Notes: generated by a model not told the origin, from the letters alone. Positions 25,091 through 38,959 are shown, counted from the first letter of the stretch. The stretch: 64,000 nt of DNA from Antitrichia curtipendula (GCA_951230915.1 OX579641.1:12152001-12216000); one strand, 5' to 3'. Made by a program: numbers and translations.

Positions 25091-26051
25091 CCCCTCACCG
25101 CCGAAGCTCTAACCATGTCAAAAAACAACCTTGCTTTTCAAGTGTTATAAATCTAAATGTGAGTAAGGTATAAAAATCTCAACCGTACAATATTATAGTG
25201 TGCATGTTTTAGATGGTGTAAGTAAAATTTGGGGTCATTTGACCGTATAGATTGAAAGATTATAATGTTTTAGTGTTGAAAAAAGATGCTGAAATTTTCC
25301 TAAAAACACATTTCGAGGTGGAATTCAATTTCTAAACCTACTCAAATGAAAAAACTTTAAACTACAAGGTGATTCTAAACCAAAAGACAAACACTTTGGT
25401 GGAAAAAAAAAACATTTAATTGACTCATTGCATTTGCAAAGTTGTTTTGAAATGTCAAAAAACAGTGAAAAAAGTAGCAAAAAAACACATCTAGAGCTGA
25501 ACCTACCTCTGCTAAAATGCTTCTCAGTCAATCATATCTTCTTGGATTGATATGAAATTTTTACCACAAGAACTAGATTAGTATGTGAAACTTTTCCAAC
25601 AAAAATTATTGAAAAAAACTCATGTATGAAGAAGTTATAAGCCACCAAAGTTCACTGTAATGCAAAAATGTCTAGATTTTGAACTTCGAATTGCTCCCAA
25701 GCATTCAAAACAACTTGGGTTGACACGAAAATTTGACCACAATAACTAGACTTAAAGGGGAGCCTAACACAACAAATTTGATTGAAAACGAACATTGGAT
25801 GAAGGAGATACAAGCCCCCGAAGTTGCAGCCTTCAAATGCAGTTTGGTGAATTCAAATTGAACCTATGAACTTTGATTGGCTTTCAAGAAATAAATAAAG
25901 CTCGCATTGACCTGAAAATTCTTCCACATAAACTAGAAGAGAGAGCGCAACTTTACCAACAAGTTTTATTGAGTTTGGACATCGGATGCAAAAGTTACAG
26001 CACTTTGAATTTTCTGTGAGGACACTTTTCATCCCCTCCGGCGATGAGGGG
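25091..26051. mobile_element. Non-autonomous TIR element flanked by TTAA
   Basis: The left end CCCCTCACCGCCGAAG at 25091 matches, in reverse complement, the right end at 26051 (CTCCGGCGATGAGGGG) at 14 of 16 positions. TTAA lies immediately outside both ends (25087-25090 and 26052-26055), and TGT lies outside those. So the element either has TTAA target duplications, as piggyBac-type elements do, or a TIR starting TTAACCCC with a 3-bp TGT duplication. The interior is a series of degenerate copies, about 170-190 bp apart, of a unit containing (T/G)A..TGAAAATT..ACCACA..AACTAGA (about 25542, 25714 and 25901). There is no coding sequence. Confidence 0.6.
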
Positions 26052-26619
26052 TTAATGTAGGCCTAAGTATGTTCCCATTTTGTGATTTTTTATCAATGAA
26101 ATTTATTACTATCATTTTTCCAAGATGAAATTACATGCCTTGTGCATGTGATGTTTTTTAAAGATATTTTTTCATTAAAAACTGAAATGATTAGAAAACT
26201 TCAAAAAGAAATTCAAAAAATTACTAATTTAATATCATATTCAACTCAAGCTCAGAAAATATCATTTTCTTGGCTTAAGTAATTTAGATCAGGAGTAAAG
26301 AAGTTCAAGTTTTTTTTTAGTAGTGGACACAATTTTTGGGTCATATTCTTTTTAGGTGTAAGACTTTCGAAGAATGGAACCACAATTTGAGCACATTGCC
26401 ATTGTGACCATTTGATGATTTGAGCCGATGAGTAAGATAACCATTATGGATTCACTTTTTATGATTTTGTGATTTTGGAGGAAGGTGGGTGTTGCAAAGT
26501 GTTCAATGTGAAGAAATTCCTCATTATTGAAAGTTTTTTTGTTTTTTTTCTGTTGGGAGAAAAGATTCTCCAAAGTGCTATTCATCTATTGGAGACAGCT
26601 ACTTATTGGTCAATGCTGC
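26052..26619. other. AT-rich intergenic DNA
   Basis: Nothing beyond AT-rich sequence is recognised. Confidence 0.4.
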
Positions 26620-27005
26620 CCAAGAACAAAAAAAATCCTATTTCACGGCCATGGGATACATTTGTGCCCCCATTCAAGGCCACGGTGACCAGCCCCACCT
26701 TGAAGTCTCAGGTTCTGTACCCTAGAACCTAGCTTGACCTGACTTGCTGGTAAATCATTTTCAAAGGCCACCTGGCCTCAAGTGATTGGTGCAAGGAGTG
26801 TGAATCATATCCTGTGAGTACGAGCTCATGAGTCATGAATGGTATGAAGTGATTGAAATTCTGACACACTGAAATTCCTCGTCACAGCTTTGAGAACTGT
26901 GTCCTAGTTGATAAACTCTTCATTTAACCCTTAAACGACAAGCTTGTCACCGTGGAAATTGAAATCATTGTTTCATTTGTGTAAAAAAAAAAAAAAAAAA
27001 AAAAA
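26620..27005 (+). repeat. Possible short retroposed sequence ending in A(23)
   Basis: A stretch of about 360 bp that is visibly less AT-rich than its surroundings ends at an uninterrupted run of 23 adenines (26983-27005). A GGTTCTGTACC sequence near 26710 loosely resembles a pol III B box. This is the outline of a SINE or a retroposed transcript, but no target duplication was found and no family is recognised. A simple A-microsatellite is the alternative. Confidence 0.25.
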
Positions 27006-29000
27006 TTGAAACCATCTGTTTTGGAACCGTGTGAATTGTCGGCTCAAAGAAATGCAAAATCAATCATTGGAAGTCAAACTACTATAGAAGAGCTTCCCTT
27101 TCCACACAAAAGGATTTGGAGGATGAATAGTTGCATTTTTGTCCTGCATGGAGAGATTCTTTGTCATTCATCAACTGAAAAATGTCCTTAGCATTGTTTA
27201 TGGGTTAATTATAAGGTAGTTGTACACAAGGTAGACAACCCAGTTACCACCCTGATTTGCAATATGCATATCCTGGAGCCAACATCAAAAGGGGTACATA
27301 TTTTTCAGAGGTGCAAGCTTGTTTCAAGAATCAAACCCAAGTGGATTTATAGTTTTCCTATGAAAATTGTAATTTCTATGAGTTTTTGAAGTGGTTTGCC
27401 TTGAAATCACAAAATCATCCGTAGAGTGAAGTCATAAGCGTCCCATAAACAATCCATTACGTCCTTTCTATGTATTTAATGGCGCTTAAGTATTCACCAA
27501 TAAAGGATTGACACATTACTCCTTTTTGGCATTAATCCCCAAAGGACCAAGGCCTTTTGGGGACCAAAAAACATTCAAAACTGCCATTTTTATTGCAAGA
27601 GAAAAAAAATTCAATTTTTTTTCCCTCCATATCTAACTATAGGATCTTACATCTTAAATATATCTAACTATATCTAACCATATCTTAACCATATCTAACT
27701 ATAGGATCTTACATCTTAAATATATAGAATGAATTGCATAAATTTTGACCACAAAAGTTCCAAGATATTTGTGTTTAAAGTGAAGAAAACAATTTTCTTA
27801 GCACATTGCAAGACTAGATTATTTGACTTTGAACCTTCTTAACTTCAATTTTTTGCACTACAAAGATTTAAATCCTTATGGTGGAAAATTGAGTTGAGAG
27901 TCTAGGAAAACAATATATAAAGCTCAAAAACTTGATTTAAATTCTTAAAATAATTGTTAAGTAGAAGTAGGTATGAGATAGAATGAAGATCTAAATTATG
28001 AATATCTCTAAGATGAAATTAAAACTTACTAATTCCAATGGTGAGATAGTTTAAGCGATCAAATTAAACCACATATAACTTTCTTTTGGATAAAATTAAA
28101 AAAATTGCTTTCAAAAATGAATCCTACAAGTTATTTTTTCAAAAAGATGCTTAAATTGACTAAAAAACAAGATTGTCCATAACTTTCACATCACTTATTC
28201 AAATGAAATGAACCAAAGCTTCACATGTAGAAAAAAAATACAATCCACAAGAAAAAAAATTCAAAATTCAAAAATTCAAATTTAAAATTTTTTTTATTGC
28301 CCAATCTCCCCTATTTTGAACTCATCTGGGCATAACTTTTGTTCTTGAGCACCACTATTGAAAAAAATTATATTTCCACAAAGATAATCAGTTTTTCTAT
28401 CTCCAAAAAAAGTTTCAAAAAATCATGACAAAAGTTGAGACCATAGGTACCTATCCAAAATCCAATTTGTCTGCCAAAAGGACAATGATCCTTTAGGAGT
28501 AAATGCTCTAATTTTGTCAAAACATCTATGGATTGGAATGAGTTTTGTGGTGGAATTGCATCCAAAAGTAGGATGACAGAATTAGGCAATTGGCGAAAAT
28601 GGACTGGTGTACCTTAAAATTACACAAATAAGTGCTATGACTCTATTGTTCTCCAAGCTACTAGTGATGTTCAATTGAAGGTTTCGGGACCATGTTTTGG
28701 GTATAAAGATGATAGCAATGAGAATCTTAGATCAATATTGTAAAAAAGTTCCTTCACTTGATAAATGGAAGACGCAACAAAGTGCAATATGAGATTTGAA
28801 ATGAGAAAGGAGGTATCCAGCATAAGACAACATGCACTACAAATCTACTAAAGATGGATCAAATATAACTAAGTCATTGTTAGATACTAATCATATGTAT
28901 TGCTAAGGACATAAGTCTCTAGCATGTTTTGAAGTTTGTTCAAATGCAAATAAATATTAGTATCTACAAGAAGAACCACAACAATTTCTACTTAAATTTA
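27006..29000. other. AT-rich intergenic DNA with a short duplication
   Basis: A 34-bp sequence (TATCTAACTATAGGATCTTA in its core) occurs at 27629-27662 and 27691-27724. No gene is supported. The open frames in the region are low-complexity. Confidence 0.4.
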
Positions 29001-29759
29001 GGGTAGTTGCAAGAAACACTTGTCCTATTTCTTGTCCCCTTGCCCTTGGACGAGTACTTTTTGGCTCGTAACTTTTGCATGTTTTTTCCGGTGGGTGTGA
29101 AATTTGGATTGAAGGTAGCTACAAAAGTTTCAAACAATCTATGATTTTCTGAATTTTTTAAAAATTAGTTTACTATTTTTAAGCTGCCCCCAATTAGGTG
29201 TCTACCTTGAACATTTTGGGGGTTTTTAGTCCTATTTTTGACCCAAAATTGCAAATTTAAGGCCACAAATTGGACACATAGGAATTCTACTAAAGTTACA
29301 AGTATTGACCAAAGTTTTTTTTGAAAATAGCAACATGTCCATTGCACAAATGATGTCAAAGTGACCTTCCTTTGTGCAGAGGCTACAAAGAGGAAAAAAA
29401 TTTCCTTCATGAATTTTTTGGTGCAATGCAAGTGCATTCTTTTCTAGCAAAATGGCTTTTTTTATGGAATTTTTTTGAATTTTTTTTGAATTACTAAAAA
29501 TGAAAAACTCCACATATCCCTTTTCTGTTATTTTCTGCTCCCAGTGGTTTTTGTAGTACTGCATAGTAGTCTGTAGTACTGCATAGTACAACATAGTATT
29601 AAATCAATGGTTAGATCTGCAAGTGCCTAGAATCGACGGTTGAGATTTGCCATGGTACTGCTAAAACATAATATTGGTAGTACTGCATAGTACTACCAGT
29701 CCTATGGCCAAAAAACGCAGTTTTGGCCAGAAAACGTGAAGTGTTTCTTGCAACAGCCC
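29001..29759. mobile_element. Non-autonomous TIR element, 'TTGCAAGAAACACTT' family, copy 1
   Basis: The left end GGGTAGTTGCAAGAAACACT and the reverse complement of the right end (GGGCTGTTGCAAGAAACACT) match at 18 of 20 positions. The tetranucleotide TTTA flanks both ends (28997-29000 and 29760-29763) as a candidate target duplication. Just inside the right end are two hairpins: GGTAGTACT..AGTACTACC (29676-29697) and TGGCCAAAA..TTTTGGCCA (about 29706-29730). There is no coding capacity. A related element lies at 60896-61608. Confidence 0.75.
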
Positions 29760-29763
29760 TTTA

Positions 29764-32700
29764 CTAAATTCTAGAGAGTATTGCAACATGACATACATCA
29801 TATTAGCTTAATTAAAATTTCAAGAAGTGATAATGTTTTAGATTTGATTTTATTGTTTATTATTATGAGTAAAAAAATAGTCAAAAGATATGTTTTACCA
29901 GTTCCTAGAGAAGGCACAAATAGGAACTTGCAACAAAATGGCATAAAAGTTTTGAAGAAAAGTGAATACATTTATCATATCCTTCCATTCATTTGAAATC
30001 ACTTGTAGATTGCCTCTAACATAGCTTCCATACAGTCAAGTAATAGGTGAATTGTATGCATATCCAACTATCAATGATGTTAGGCATGTTGATCTTAGTC
30101 AAAACCTTGTCATCTACTAAGTATTAACATTTAGAGTGAAGTGTATACTGCAAATGGTTTCAATTGATGGCTATCGTGTAATGGCTTTAAATTTGAGTAT
30201 TGCACTATTAAGTGCCCAATCACACAAAAGGCCATGCAAGCATCCAAAACAACATCAATAGGTATCTGGAAGTGTTCCAAATATGTTGATCTGCGCAAAC
30301 AAGTAGTATGAGAATTGCATATTTTGGTTGTAACGTCTTTAATGCCACCAACTATAATAATATGAATACGAGGACTTTCATAATTGATATCTTAGAAATG
30401 TTCTTAAACTATGCATAAAGAATTTTTTACTAATTCATTCAACATTTGGTGTAGATGATTAGGCACATACTAGATGTAAAATAAGAATCAAAACTTTAGA
30501 TAGGTTTGTAGAGGGGATGACAAATAATCCCAAGTATTGGCATCAATCATCCCCGAATGACACAAAAAACTTATTATTCAATGTGAGCATATCTAAGGTA
30601 ATTTTTTCAATTGCAAATACAATTCAATCATTATTGTCACTTGAATTGAGGAAAAACAATATAACAAGACAAATGAATAGAATAAAGTGGATAAGTTAGA
30701 TCTAAGTCATAGCCTATTTTATATGTCATTGAAAGAAGACTATAAAATATCAAAAACACAATTTGAACATGTTCTAAGGATTAGAAACAAAACCTCTTCT
30801 CTTAAATAAAAAAAATAAGGTCTTCCTAAGAAATAAGCTTATGCAAATGTAAATTTGAATCTCCACAAACATAGACTCCAAGGGCACTTCCATATATGTG
30901 TATGTAAACAGATCATGCATTGTCAATAGCAATTTGAATAACTTTTATATGAGACCCCCTTGTAGAAGTTAGTTCAATAGAGGCACCAACAAGAGGAGAA
31001 TTATGCAAAGCAACACATTGCCCAAGAAGAATTAATTGTAATGTTGCATATGTATCAAAATGCTCTAGTAGAAACTATCAATTTACCACCACATAAGATT
31101 TGATTGTGATGAGTAAGTACTGCAAACATCAGACACTAGTGTGCCTTGTGCCATTGTGATAGTATATTTGAATAAAAGTAAAAGTAAATTTCTAATTTTT
31201 TTGAAATTCAATAACTTTTACACTATTGATCCAAATGTCATGAAATAGAGCCTAAGGACCCTTTCTCATAGAGAGCTTTCCGACGGTACCAAGAATGTGA
31301 CTATAAGACGTGCAATTTAAAAGTTCTCAACATAACAAACAAAATAAATAAACAACCTAACTTAAGGTGTAGATTCTTCACATGTTATTATAAAAATACA
31401 ATAAATTGATAAAAAAATAATATTGAATAAAATCACTGAAACTATTGATACCCTAAATATGTTGTACATTTACATTGCATAAAGAAATAATATTGGCGGT
31501 TTCACTTTATGCGCAAAAAATTCAAATTTTTTTTAACCTAGGGTTTCAATGCCATGAACTTCTTTAAACTCAATGAATTGGAAAAAGAGAAAACCCACAA
31601 TTCAACTCCAAATGCAATCCAATCCATAAGAAGTTAAGAACAATTATGTAGAGCAATTTCCAAAGTATGCATGGCCACAAGGATTTTCCATCACCAACAC
31701 ATACCTTTTGTAGTTTCCTCTTACAATATGCAAACAACACCTCTATTTTGAATCCATTTTTTAATTGAATAATTCAAAAGCATAATAAAAATCAAATAGA
31801 AATCAAATAAAATTTCTTTTAAGCCCTAATTGCTACTCACACAAATTTCAAAACATTGTCTTTATCAAACTTCAAACCTATTTTGCCAACATTGATTGCC
31901 AACAAAAAACTTCACAACTCACCAACTTTTTTTTTCTATTTTTATCCCTTATCACTTTCATCTCAAGGCTTCTAGCATTTAATCTCATACAATCCTAAAC
32001 ATTTGTGGCAGCATCTAAAACATACCAAATACAATACAAATCATGAATCTTTAGTTCCATGTTAATTCTTAGGATCATAGACACAACTTTTGCAAATAAA
32101 AAAAATCTAGTTGTGTGAATTTGAAATTCCATTATATTCATCTTTGCATTATTTCACCATTTCATCCTTGAGGAGTTCACTTAGAGTGTCCATTAGAAAC
32201 CACGTGTGAACAAAACTTTATACCCTCCATATACTTTTTGAATTTTAAATAAAAAGAATAAAAAAAATATGAATAGATTTTCCTACTTTGAAAGTTTATA
32301 TTTTGAATTATTGATATTTTTATTTGTTAATAATAATTAGTTACAAATTTTTGAAATAATAAGATACACTGTAGAATTGAAAAATAACTTTCACATCCCT
32401 ATATTATATTAAAAAAAGTTTCTAAAAAATGAACAAAAAATTCCTAAAAATAATTCTCTATTGAAAGAATGAAAGCTCACTTTGAGTTTAATATTGATTC
32501 AATGGTCATCTAAATGTGTTCTCTATAATTATTTGAGTTGAAAAACATGCCATTTGGTTCATTTTCAACCTCTTCTAGAAATCATTTCATATTTTATTTG
32601 AGTTGAAAATTTTGGCAATAGAAACCTATGATCATTATTAAACAATGCTCAAAATTTTAGGTTGAAATTGTAGTTTATTAGAAACCACTTGTTTGCACGT

Positions 32701-33612
32701 GGTTTGTTGTAGTAGAACTAAGCGCACCCCCTAAGATTTCATCTTAGCTTTCATCCGTATGGGCTTCATTCATTTTGGTCATGGCTTCAATTTTAGTCAT
32801 GACACCTCAAAGATGCTCTATAGTTCCAAAGGAGACCCTATATATGTCAATACGGAAATTCCAAAGGTCACTTCAAAAATTGGCTAAATCGGTTCCAAAC
32901 TAAAGGTAGTTAATAGAATTTGAGCATTGTTATTATTTGTGAATTATGAAAGTCTTTGGTTCATGTTGGGAGTCAAGAAGAGAACTCCAATTTTTTTTAC
33001 ATGCATTTATTTCTAAAAAAATGAAGAATTTTTAAAATACTCATAGTAGATGTGTCCAAAATCAACCCTAAGTTCAAAGCAATAGAAGTTGGAAATCTTA
33101 AGCAAATATATCTACAATCAATATTAGAAAGCAATGACATTTGGGTGTAGTTACTCTAGCTTCAAAAACCCACTCTTTGTGAATCTTGGAAGAATGCTAG
33201 TGCCAAAAAGTGGCCAATGAATGACTTTCAAGATTAATGCAAGAATGAAGAATTCACCCCTTTGTCCATAAATCAAATCATTTTGGGTAAAGTACCTTGG
33301 TGATAGATTACATCCTTTCAAGTGGTTTTCATATTAGAAAGGAGTTTTTTGATGTAATCTTGTTTGCACTTTATTATTTTAGAGAGGATTCCAAAGTACT
33401 AAATGTGTTTGCATAGTATTCATTATGTGTTATGAATTTCATAGTTTTGCTCTGAGGGTGAATAAAATTGTAGGAAGTTTTGGAGTCTTTCAAGTGTAAT
33501 ATATTGTCATATTCACTAAAATCTAAAATCTGTAAATGTGAGCCAAATTTACTCCTTGTGGCCTACTCATATCAATGGCAAAAAGTTTCTCATATTTACC
33601 CCCTGGGCACTC
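29764..33612. other. AT-rich intergenic DNA
   Basis: A long A+T-rich stretch with many A and T runs. I see no gene, RNA or clear repeat boundary. Short open frames (for example around 29781 and 30517) are typical of random AT-rich DNA. Confidence 0.4.
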
Positions 33613-33615
33613 CAA
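33613..33615. repeat. Target-site duplication CAA (left)
   Basis: CAA directly precedes the left terminal inverted repeat and is matched by CAA at 53364-53366. Confidence 0.8.
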
Positions 33616-33638
33616 TACTAGAAGAAAACCACGTTCCA
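33616..33638 (+). repeat. CACTA left terminal inverted repeat
   Basis: TACTAGAAGAAAAC followed by a diverged inner part. The 12-base core ACTAGAAGAAAA is perfectly inverted at the right end. Confidence 0.85.
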
Positions 33639-34340
33639 GTAAACGTAATCGGGGGTTGATTTTGTGTTCAGGTGGCAATCTTACATGTTTTAGGGGTCAA
33701 TCCCGTGCTGGTTGTTGGAAAACCTGTTTCTTCTAACGAAATGTATTCAATCCGTGTTCTAAGAATGGTTGTGTAGTATGCACGTTTCTAAAACCTGTTC
33801 ATTGAAACACAGGTTTTGTTCGTGAACACTTTCTGGACTTCTTCTGCCACCTGGATTCACTACTAGCATGTTTCCGGCCACGTGGACAATGATTTGGTAG
33901 CATATTCTTCTAGGTAAACAATGGATGGATGGAAATGTGGTTTTCCGTTACATACTTCACTGTATTTTCAAAATAGACAGAAGTGGGTTGAATTAGTCAG
34001 TTTAGAAAGTGAGTTGAATTTACTGCAATGGTATGTTGGATTATATTATTATTTTACTGCCTTTCCATGCCATGAACGTTCGAACTGAAAAAAACTCTTA
34101 CAAATTCCAGTTTTACAAGACATGAACTACGTATAGTTCTAAACCTAGTCCACTGAGTTCCAATATGACTACAAATTCAGCTGAAGAAGCCTAAGTCCAT
34201 ACAAAACAATTGCATTAGTAACTTTCAATTTTCATTAAAAATTCATGAGGGTGCACATACGCAAGTCCTATAGCAAACAACTCTTTGCATTTCCTCTTTC
34301 CTGAATTCAAGAGGGGCCATTCAATGCCTTGTAGCTCTAC
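33639..34340. promoter_or_regulatory. CACTA left subterminal region
   Basis: This gene-free stretch holds short motifs in both orientations: AAAACCTGT about 33713, and a hairpin AAAACCTGT..ACAGGTTTT about 33789-33816, with GTGTTC and GAACAC nearby. In En/Spm elements such subterminal repeats are bound by TNPA; that role here is inferred from position and repetition. The 3' untranslated region of the TNP2 gene probably also ends here. Confidence 0.5.
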
Positions 34341-37300
34341 CTACTGAAGTACTCGAAGACCCTCGAAATCTGAATCTCTTCCTGCTGCTAGAAATTCAAT
34401 CTCTGGCCTTCCAAATGTTGTTTCTCCACGTCGTCCTCTCACCTCCATCCCACAGACAACCTTCCAGTCTCCTCCTCTACTTCTTTTCCTTTCCAAGTCA
34501 TCTGAAAAAAATACTTGCTGACACTGACTGGGAAATGCAAAACAATTTGCCCCTACTGGTAAGCAATTTGCAAAATTTGCAACACTGAACCCATACTTGT
34601 CACGAACTACATTGGCATTTGTTCCACCCATTTTTGCTTGTACCCATGAACAGACCAACACAACACAACAATGGCTGCGATAATCCAACTCCAAAATCTC
34701 CTGAATCCAACCTACATACTCAGCATTCTCCCAATCTTGTTGTTCATTTGCATTCCTATCTCGACTACGGCGAAATACAAAAGCAGCTATGGCACTATCA
34801 CAAGTGACTTTCTCCTCTTCAGCACTCTGCATGCGCAAGTGCATTCCATGAGCATACATAGCTCTATATGCTGTCGCTTGTCTTTCTGGAAGCTTCGAAG
34901 CCTCAATAACGTCTAAACTTGGTCCCAATGGTCCTTCTGAAGCCTCCAACACCTGCAATCTCAACCACTCTGCAAATTTGGGCAAATTCTGACTACCTTC
35001 TGGATATGGTACACAGTTATGTCGGACACCACGACGAATGTAATCCCGCCTGAAATTCTCTCGAAGTGTTTGTCTTTCTCTACAGACGTCGTTGTACTTC
35101 CTGCTTCACAAAATAAACAACGCTAGCAAGTTCCGTTACATGCACCATTTGAAATGAACATGACGTTATCGTAGCTTTTCCACAGAGTTATTCCTCTGTC
35201 ACCATTTTCAATACGTCTTACGTTTTCCACATGACAACTGCGACAACATATACACTCTACCTCACACAGTGCCTGCTCAATATAACAGACTTATCATTTT
35301 TTTTTTCTTTTTAATTTGTATTATCAAAAAATTCTAAAAGGACAAATTATCTATCCTCTTCCATGTTCAACACTTCTGTGAACTATTCCGAACATGAACT
35401 ACTACCTTAACCATTTGGTGCCTCCTTTGACATACATGGTTCACGTTATTAATTGACATAAACAATACTTACTGCCTCCAATGCTTCAAGTCCACCGAAT
35501 TTGAAAGCACAAAATCATGTGCCCATTGCAAGAATTGATCTGACATTTTTCTGGGCCATCCACTTCCTTGTACTACTTCGTCATTCATCCTCTGGTCTTC
35601 CTTGTCATCCCAAACTCGACGGCTTGTTCCTTGAAATTGTTGCAAGTACTCTGTGCAGTAGCCTAATGTTTCAGACATTGCGTACCCTTCTGCCATGCTA
35701 GCTTCCGGTCGAGCATACGTCCTCACGTACTCTTTCAAAGTTTTCATGTACCTCTCTATTGGATACATCCACTGACAATGAACTGGTCCGCATATGTATA
35801 ATTCTTCTACTAGATGAATCATCAGGTGCGACATGATGTCCATGAATGTTGGTGGAAACTCCTTCTCCAACATGCATAATGCATCCGCGGCATCTGCCAT
35901 GTCTGCATTTCTGCTTGAAACTGTGATTTCCCTAGCACAAAGTCTTTTAAACACCCGGCTTACCTTCATCACTGCTTGTCGAACCTCCTCTGAAAGAACA
36001 GATCGCAGAGCCAAAGGAAGTACCTGACAACACATCACTCTAAATTACAAATCTTTGCAAACAGTCTTCCATTCTCTCCTTCATTCTTTAAATCTCAATT
36101 TCTTTCAGCATAAAACAACACCTTAATCCCCATCTACTTGCAATAGTTTTCCATGAATCCATCCATATAGACATTGCCATTTCCCTCCCCTTTACAACAT
36201 ATACTTGTTCTGCTCCATTCATTATAATGCCTCAAACATTGAATACATGCCTTCGTAACAAGCTTACAACCAAAGTACAATTCACTTACTTGTTGCATAA
36301 GAACATGGAAATCATGTGACTTCATGTATCGTAGCTTTCCGTCCTCTAAGCACTTCTGAATAGCACCAACGTAGTTTGTAGGAGTTCTCAAATTCTTGAT
36401 TACGTCCATCATTGTTGTCTTCTCTGTTGAGTTCAAAATGTAAGGAGCACGAGGCATGTGAAATTCATCCCTTCCATTCTCAGAATCTTGTAGCCATAAC
36501 TCCGGTCTAATGCTCATACATTGCATGTCTTGATTGCTTCCCAACGAATCCTTCGCTCCTAATAGCGTTTTCGTCATGTTCTCACACAAATTTTTTTCAC
36601 AGTGCATGGGATCTAACACATGCCGAATGAGCAAATCCTACAATGCACCCACATGAAGTTCTTCTGGGTTAGCACATACGGAAAAAATTCCCTTCTCCCG
36701 AATTTTATAAACTTTCATATCAAATGTACAAGACAAAATCCCTTCACAGTGCACGCTCAAAAAACTAGTTGCTGCACACAGCATGACTGTCAAAAACCTG
36801 AAATTCAACATTGCATTTTTCTTCACTTCAAAAGCAATTTTGTCATATTGAATGCCTGAACTCATCAGTGACGTGCAGGAAAGGAACGACATAAGATCCG
36901 CATCAACGTCCTTCCTTCTCAATTCCTTATTTTATATCAACACTGTCCAGTCATTTACAATAGTATGCTTACAAAAAAAAATACTTACATATTACGCTTG
37001 TCCTCCCCAATGTTTCGTTCAAAGCACTTGAAATTAAACAACACCTACCTTCCGCCGTCTGAAACCGCTGTGTGCCATCTTCTCACAGCCCTCCGTGTAA
37101 AAAAGAATACACTTGTACCTAAACGAGCCACACTATGTTGTTTGCACTCTCCGTTTGCAAACAATTACTTGCTGCCACAAAGACATTCAAATAACTCTAC
37201 TTTGGAAAACAGCAGTACACACTGGTTTGCAAGGTAGACATGAAAACTTGAAGCTCACCGTCCGATACGGAAGAATGTTCAAAGCAGATTCCCGCTTCAC

Positions 37301-38959
37301 TCCATGCTCGTGAACAGGATCTTCTTCAGCACCCTTTCTACCGCCTGCAGCTAGATACGCATCGCGTTCCTAACCACAACATCTTGTTTCCTCTCCAGTC
37401 ATCCTCACTGGACTGGTTCTAACCTCAACCTTCCCATCAAAATTTAAACTCCTACGATACGGATGAGCTCTATGTGTCCACCTTCGACTTCCGGTATAAA
37501 CGAGCTTCCTCCCTTTTGCTTTTTTCTGAGCATCTAGGTTGTTCCCTGACCTTGCTGGTCTACCTTCTGTGTTTGGCCCACACACAGTGCATGCTCGATA
37601 GCCATGCGTACACAATCCAGAAATAAGACCATATGCAGGGTAATCAGATATGGTCCACATAAGAATACCTCTTAATGTGAACCACCGTGCACTTGCTGGT
37701 TTAGAGAAGTCTTGTGCAGGAATCCCTTTCCACAACACTAGGAACTCGTCAATTAATGGCTTAATGAAAACATCAATGTTTTCATTTGTGGGGGATAATT
37801 TTCCCGAAACTAAAATACTCAATTGAATGAAAAATTTCTTGGTTACCATGAACGGTGGCAAATTGTAGATGAGGACAAGCACTGGCCATGTGGAATGACT
37901 GGTCATGTTGTGAGCAAAAGAATTAACACCATCTAAAGACATTGCACAACGCACGTTCCTAGCATCCTCTCCAAATGACGGATCTATGTTGGTATCAATG
38001 TGTTTCCACGATGGGCTATCTGCAATAGACTTCATTACACCTTCTTCTCTCGTAGGATTTTGTGCATGGAATTGTAACATTTTAGCAATTGCAGGCGAAC
38101 GATACATGCGTTGTAACCTAGGAATCAAGGAAAAATGTCGTACTACTCTAGCTGGCACTGTATTGGAACCCGCTACGAATCTTGACCTCCCACATCCTGG
38201 TTTAGGGCATTCTTGCAAATCCTCTTCATCCCCACGAAACAGTACACAGCCGTTTGGACATGCATGTATTATGTCATAGTTCAAACCCAATTTCTTAATC
38301 AATTTCTTCGCCTCGTAGTGACTGCTTGGCAGCATATTCCTTGCCGGCAGCAGAACAGTTGATAGGTACTTCATGAGTTCATCTACGTAAGCATTGCTTA
38401 CGCCATGTATGACAGCTATGTTTATTAGCACAATTGTGGCTGAAATCACACTTACGTTTGTACCTCGGAACAACGCTCGTGTTGCTTGCTCATATAAGGC
38501 ATCCATTGCCTGCATTGACTCTGAAAACACATCCTCCTCGACCTCACATTCTTCAACGTTAGGTACAGAGTCCCTTATGTCGTCCCCCTCAACGAGAGCA
38601 TCAAACAGTTGCTGCTGAATGTCATGGTAAGGGTCCATGTGCTCTGCATACTCTGTTCGATCACGTTCATCATCAAAGACATTGTCGGTTGAAATGGTTT
38701 CCCCCTCTGCATTCAACCATATGCCCTCCGCTGGGTATCCATTAGGAGGATCGCCACCCAACATGGACCTCATAAGAAAAGGATCCCTCTTGTTCAGCCG
38801 CAAATGTCCCTTGATTGTTCGAATGTCATAACGATGTCCCCCATGACATTTTGTACAAGGGCAGCGATATGAGAAACATTCCTGCTCTCTAGCAATTCGC
38901 ATTTCGTTTTCAAATATTAAATCCTCCATAGGTATGTACAATCCCCGACCTCCAGACAT
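34341..38959 (-). pseudogene. CACTA TNP2-type transposase, one nonsense codon
   Basis: Four exons are joined by phase-consistent GT-AG introns: 38959-37259, 36637-36290, 36023-35473 and 35100-34341 (1119 residues plus stop). The domain order matches CACTA transposases. First is a transposase-associated N-terminus with cysteine pairs (CPCTKCHGGHRYDIRTIKGH). Then comes the Transposase_21 (tnp2) core with SLDGVNSF, NIDVFIKPLIDE and LIRHVLDPMHCEKN, where the D, D and E are candidate catalytic residues. Next is a DUF4218 region (FMDIMSHLMIHLVEEL, GPVHCQWMYPIERYMK), and last a DUF4216-like C-terminus (ILELDYRSHCCVVLVCSWV, FPSQCQQVFFSDD). An in-frame TAG at 37370-37372 (codon 530) interrupts exon 1; the same frame stays open through the 37 codons beyond it to a good donor. 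One C-to-T change from CAG would explain it. The protein would bind the element ends and cut them. It lies head to head with the TNPA-like gene. Confidence 0.88.

Noticed and set aside
34619..34916. Plus-strand open frames opposite the TNP2 3' exon
   Set aside because: They are shadows of the DUF4216-like coding exon, which joins in phase with three other exons.
36638..36922. A 94-codon minus-strand frame between TNP2 exons considered as an extra exon
   Set aside because: Exon 1 (ending 37259) and exon 2 (starting 36637) already join in phase to give the expected ALNILPYRT-DLLIRHVLDPMH sequence of the family, so this stretch is intron.
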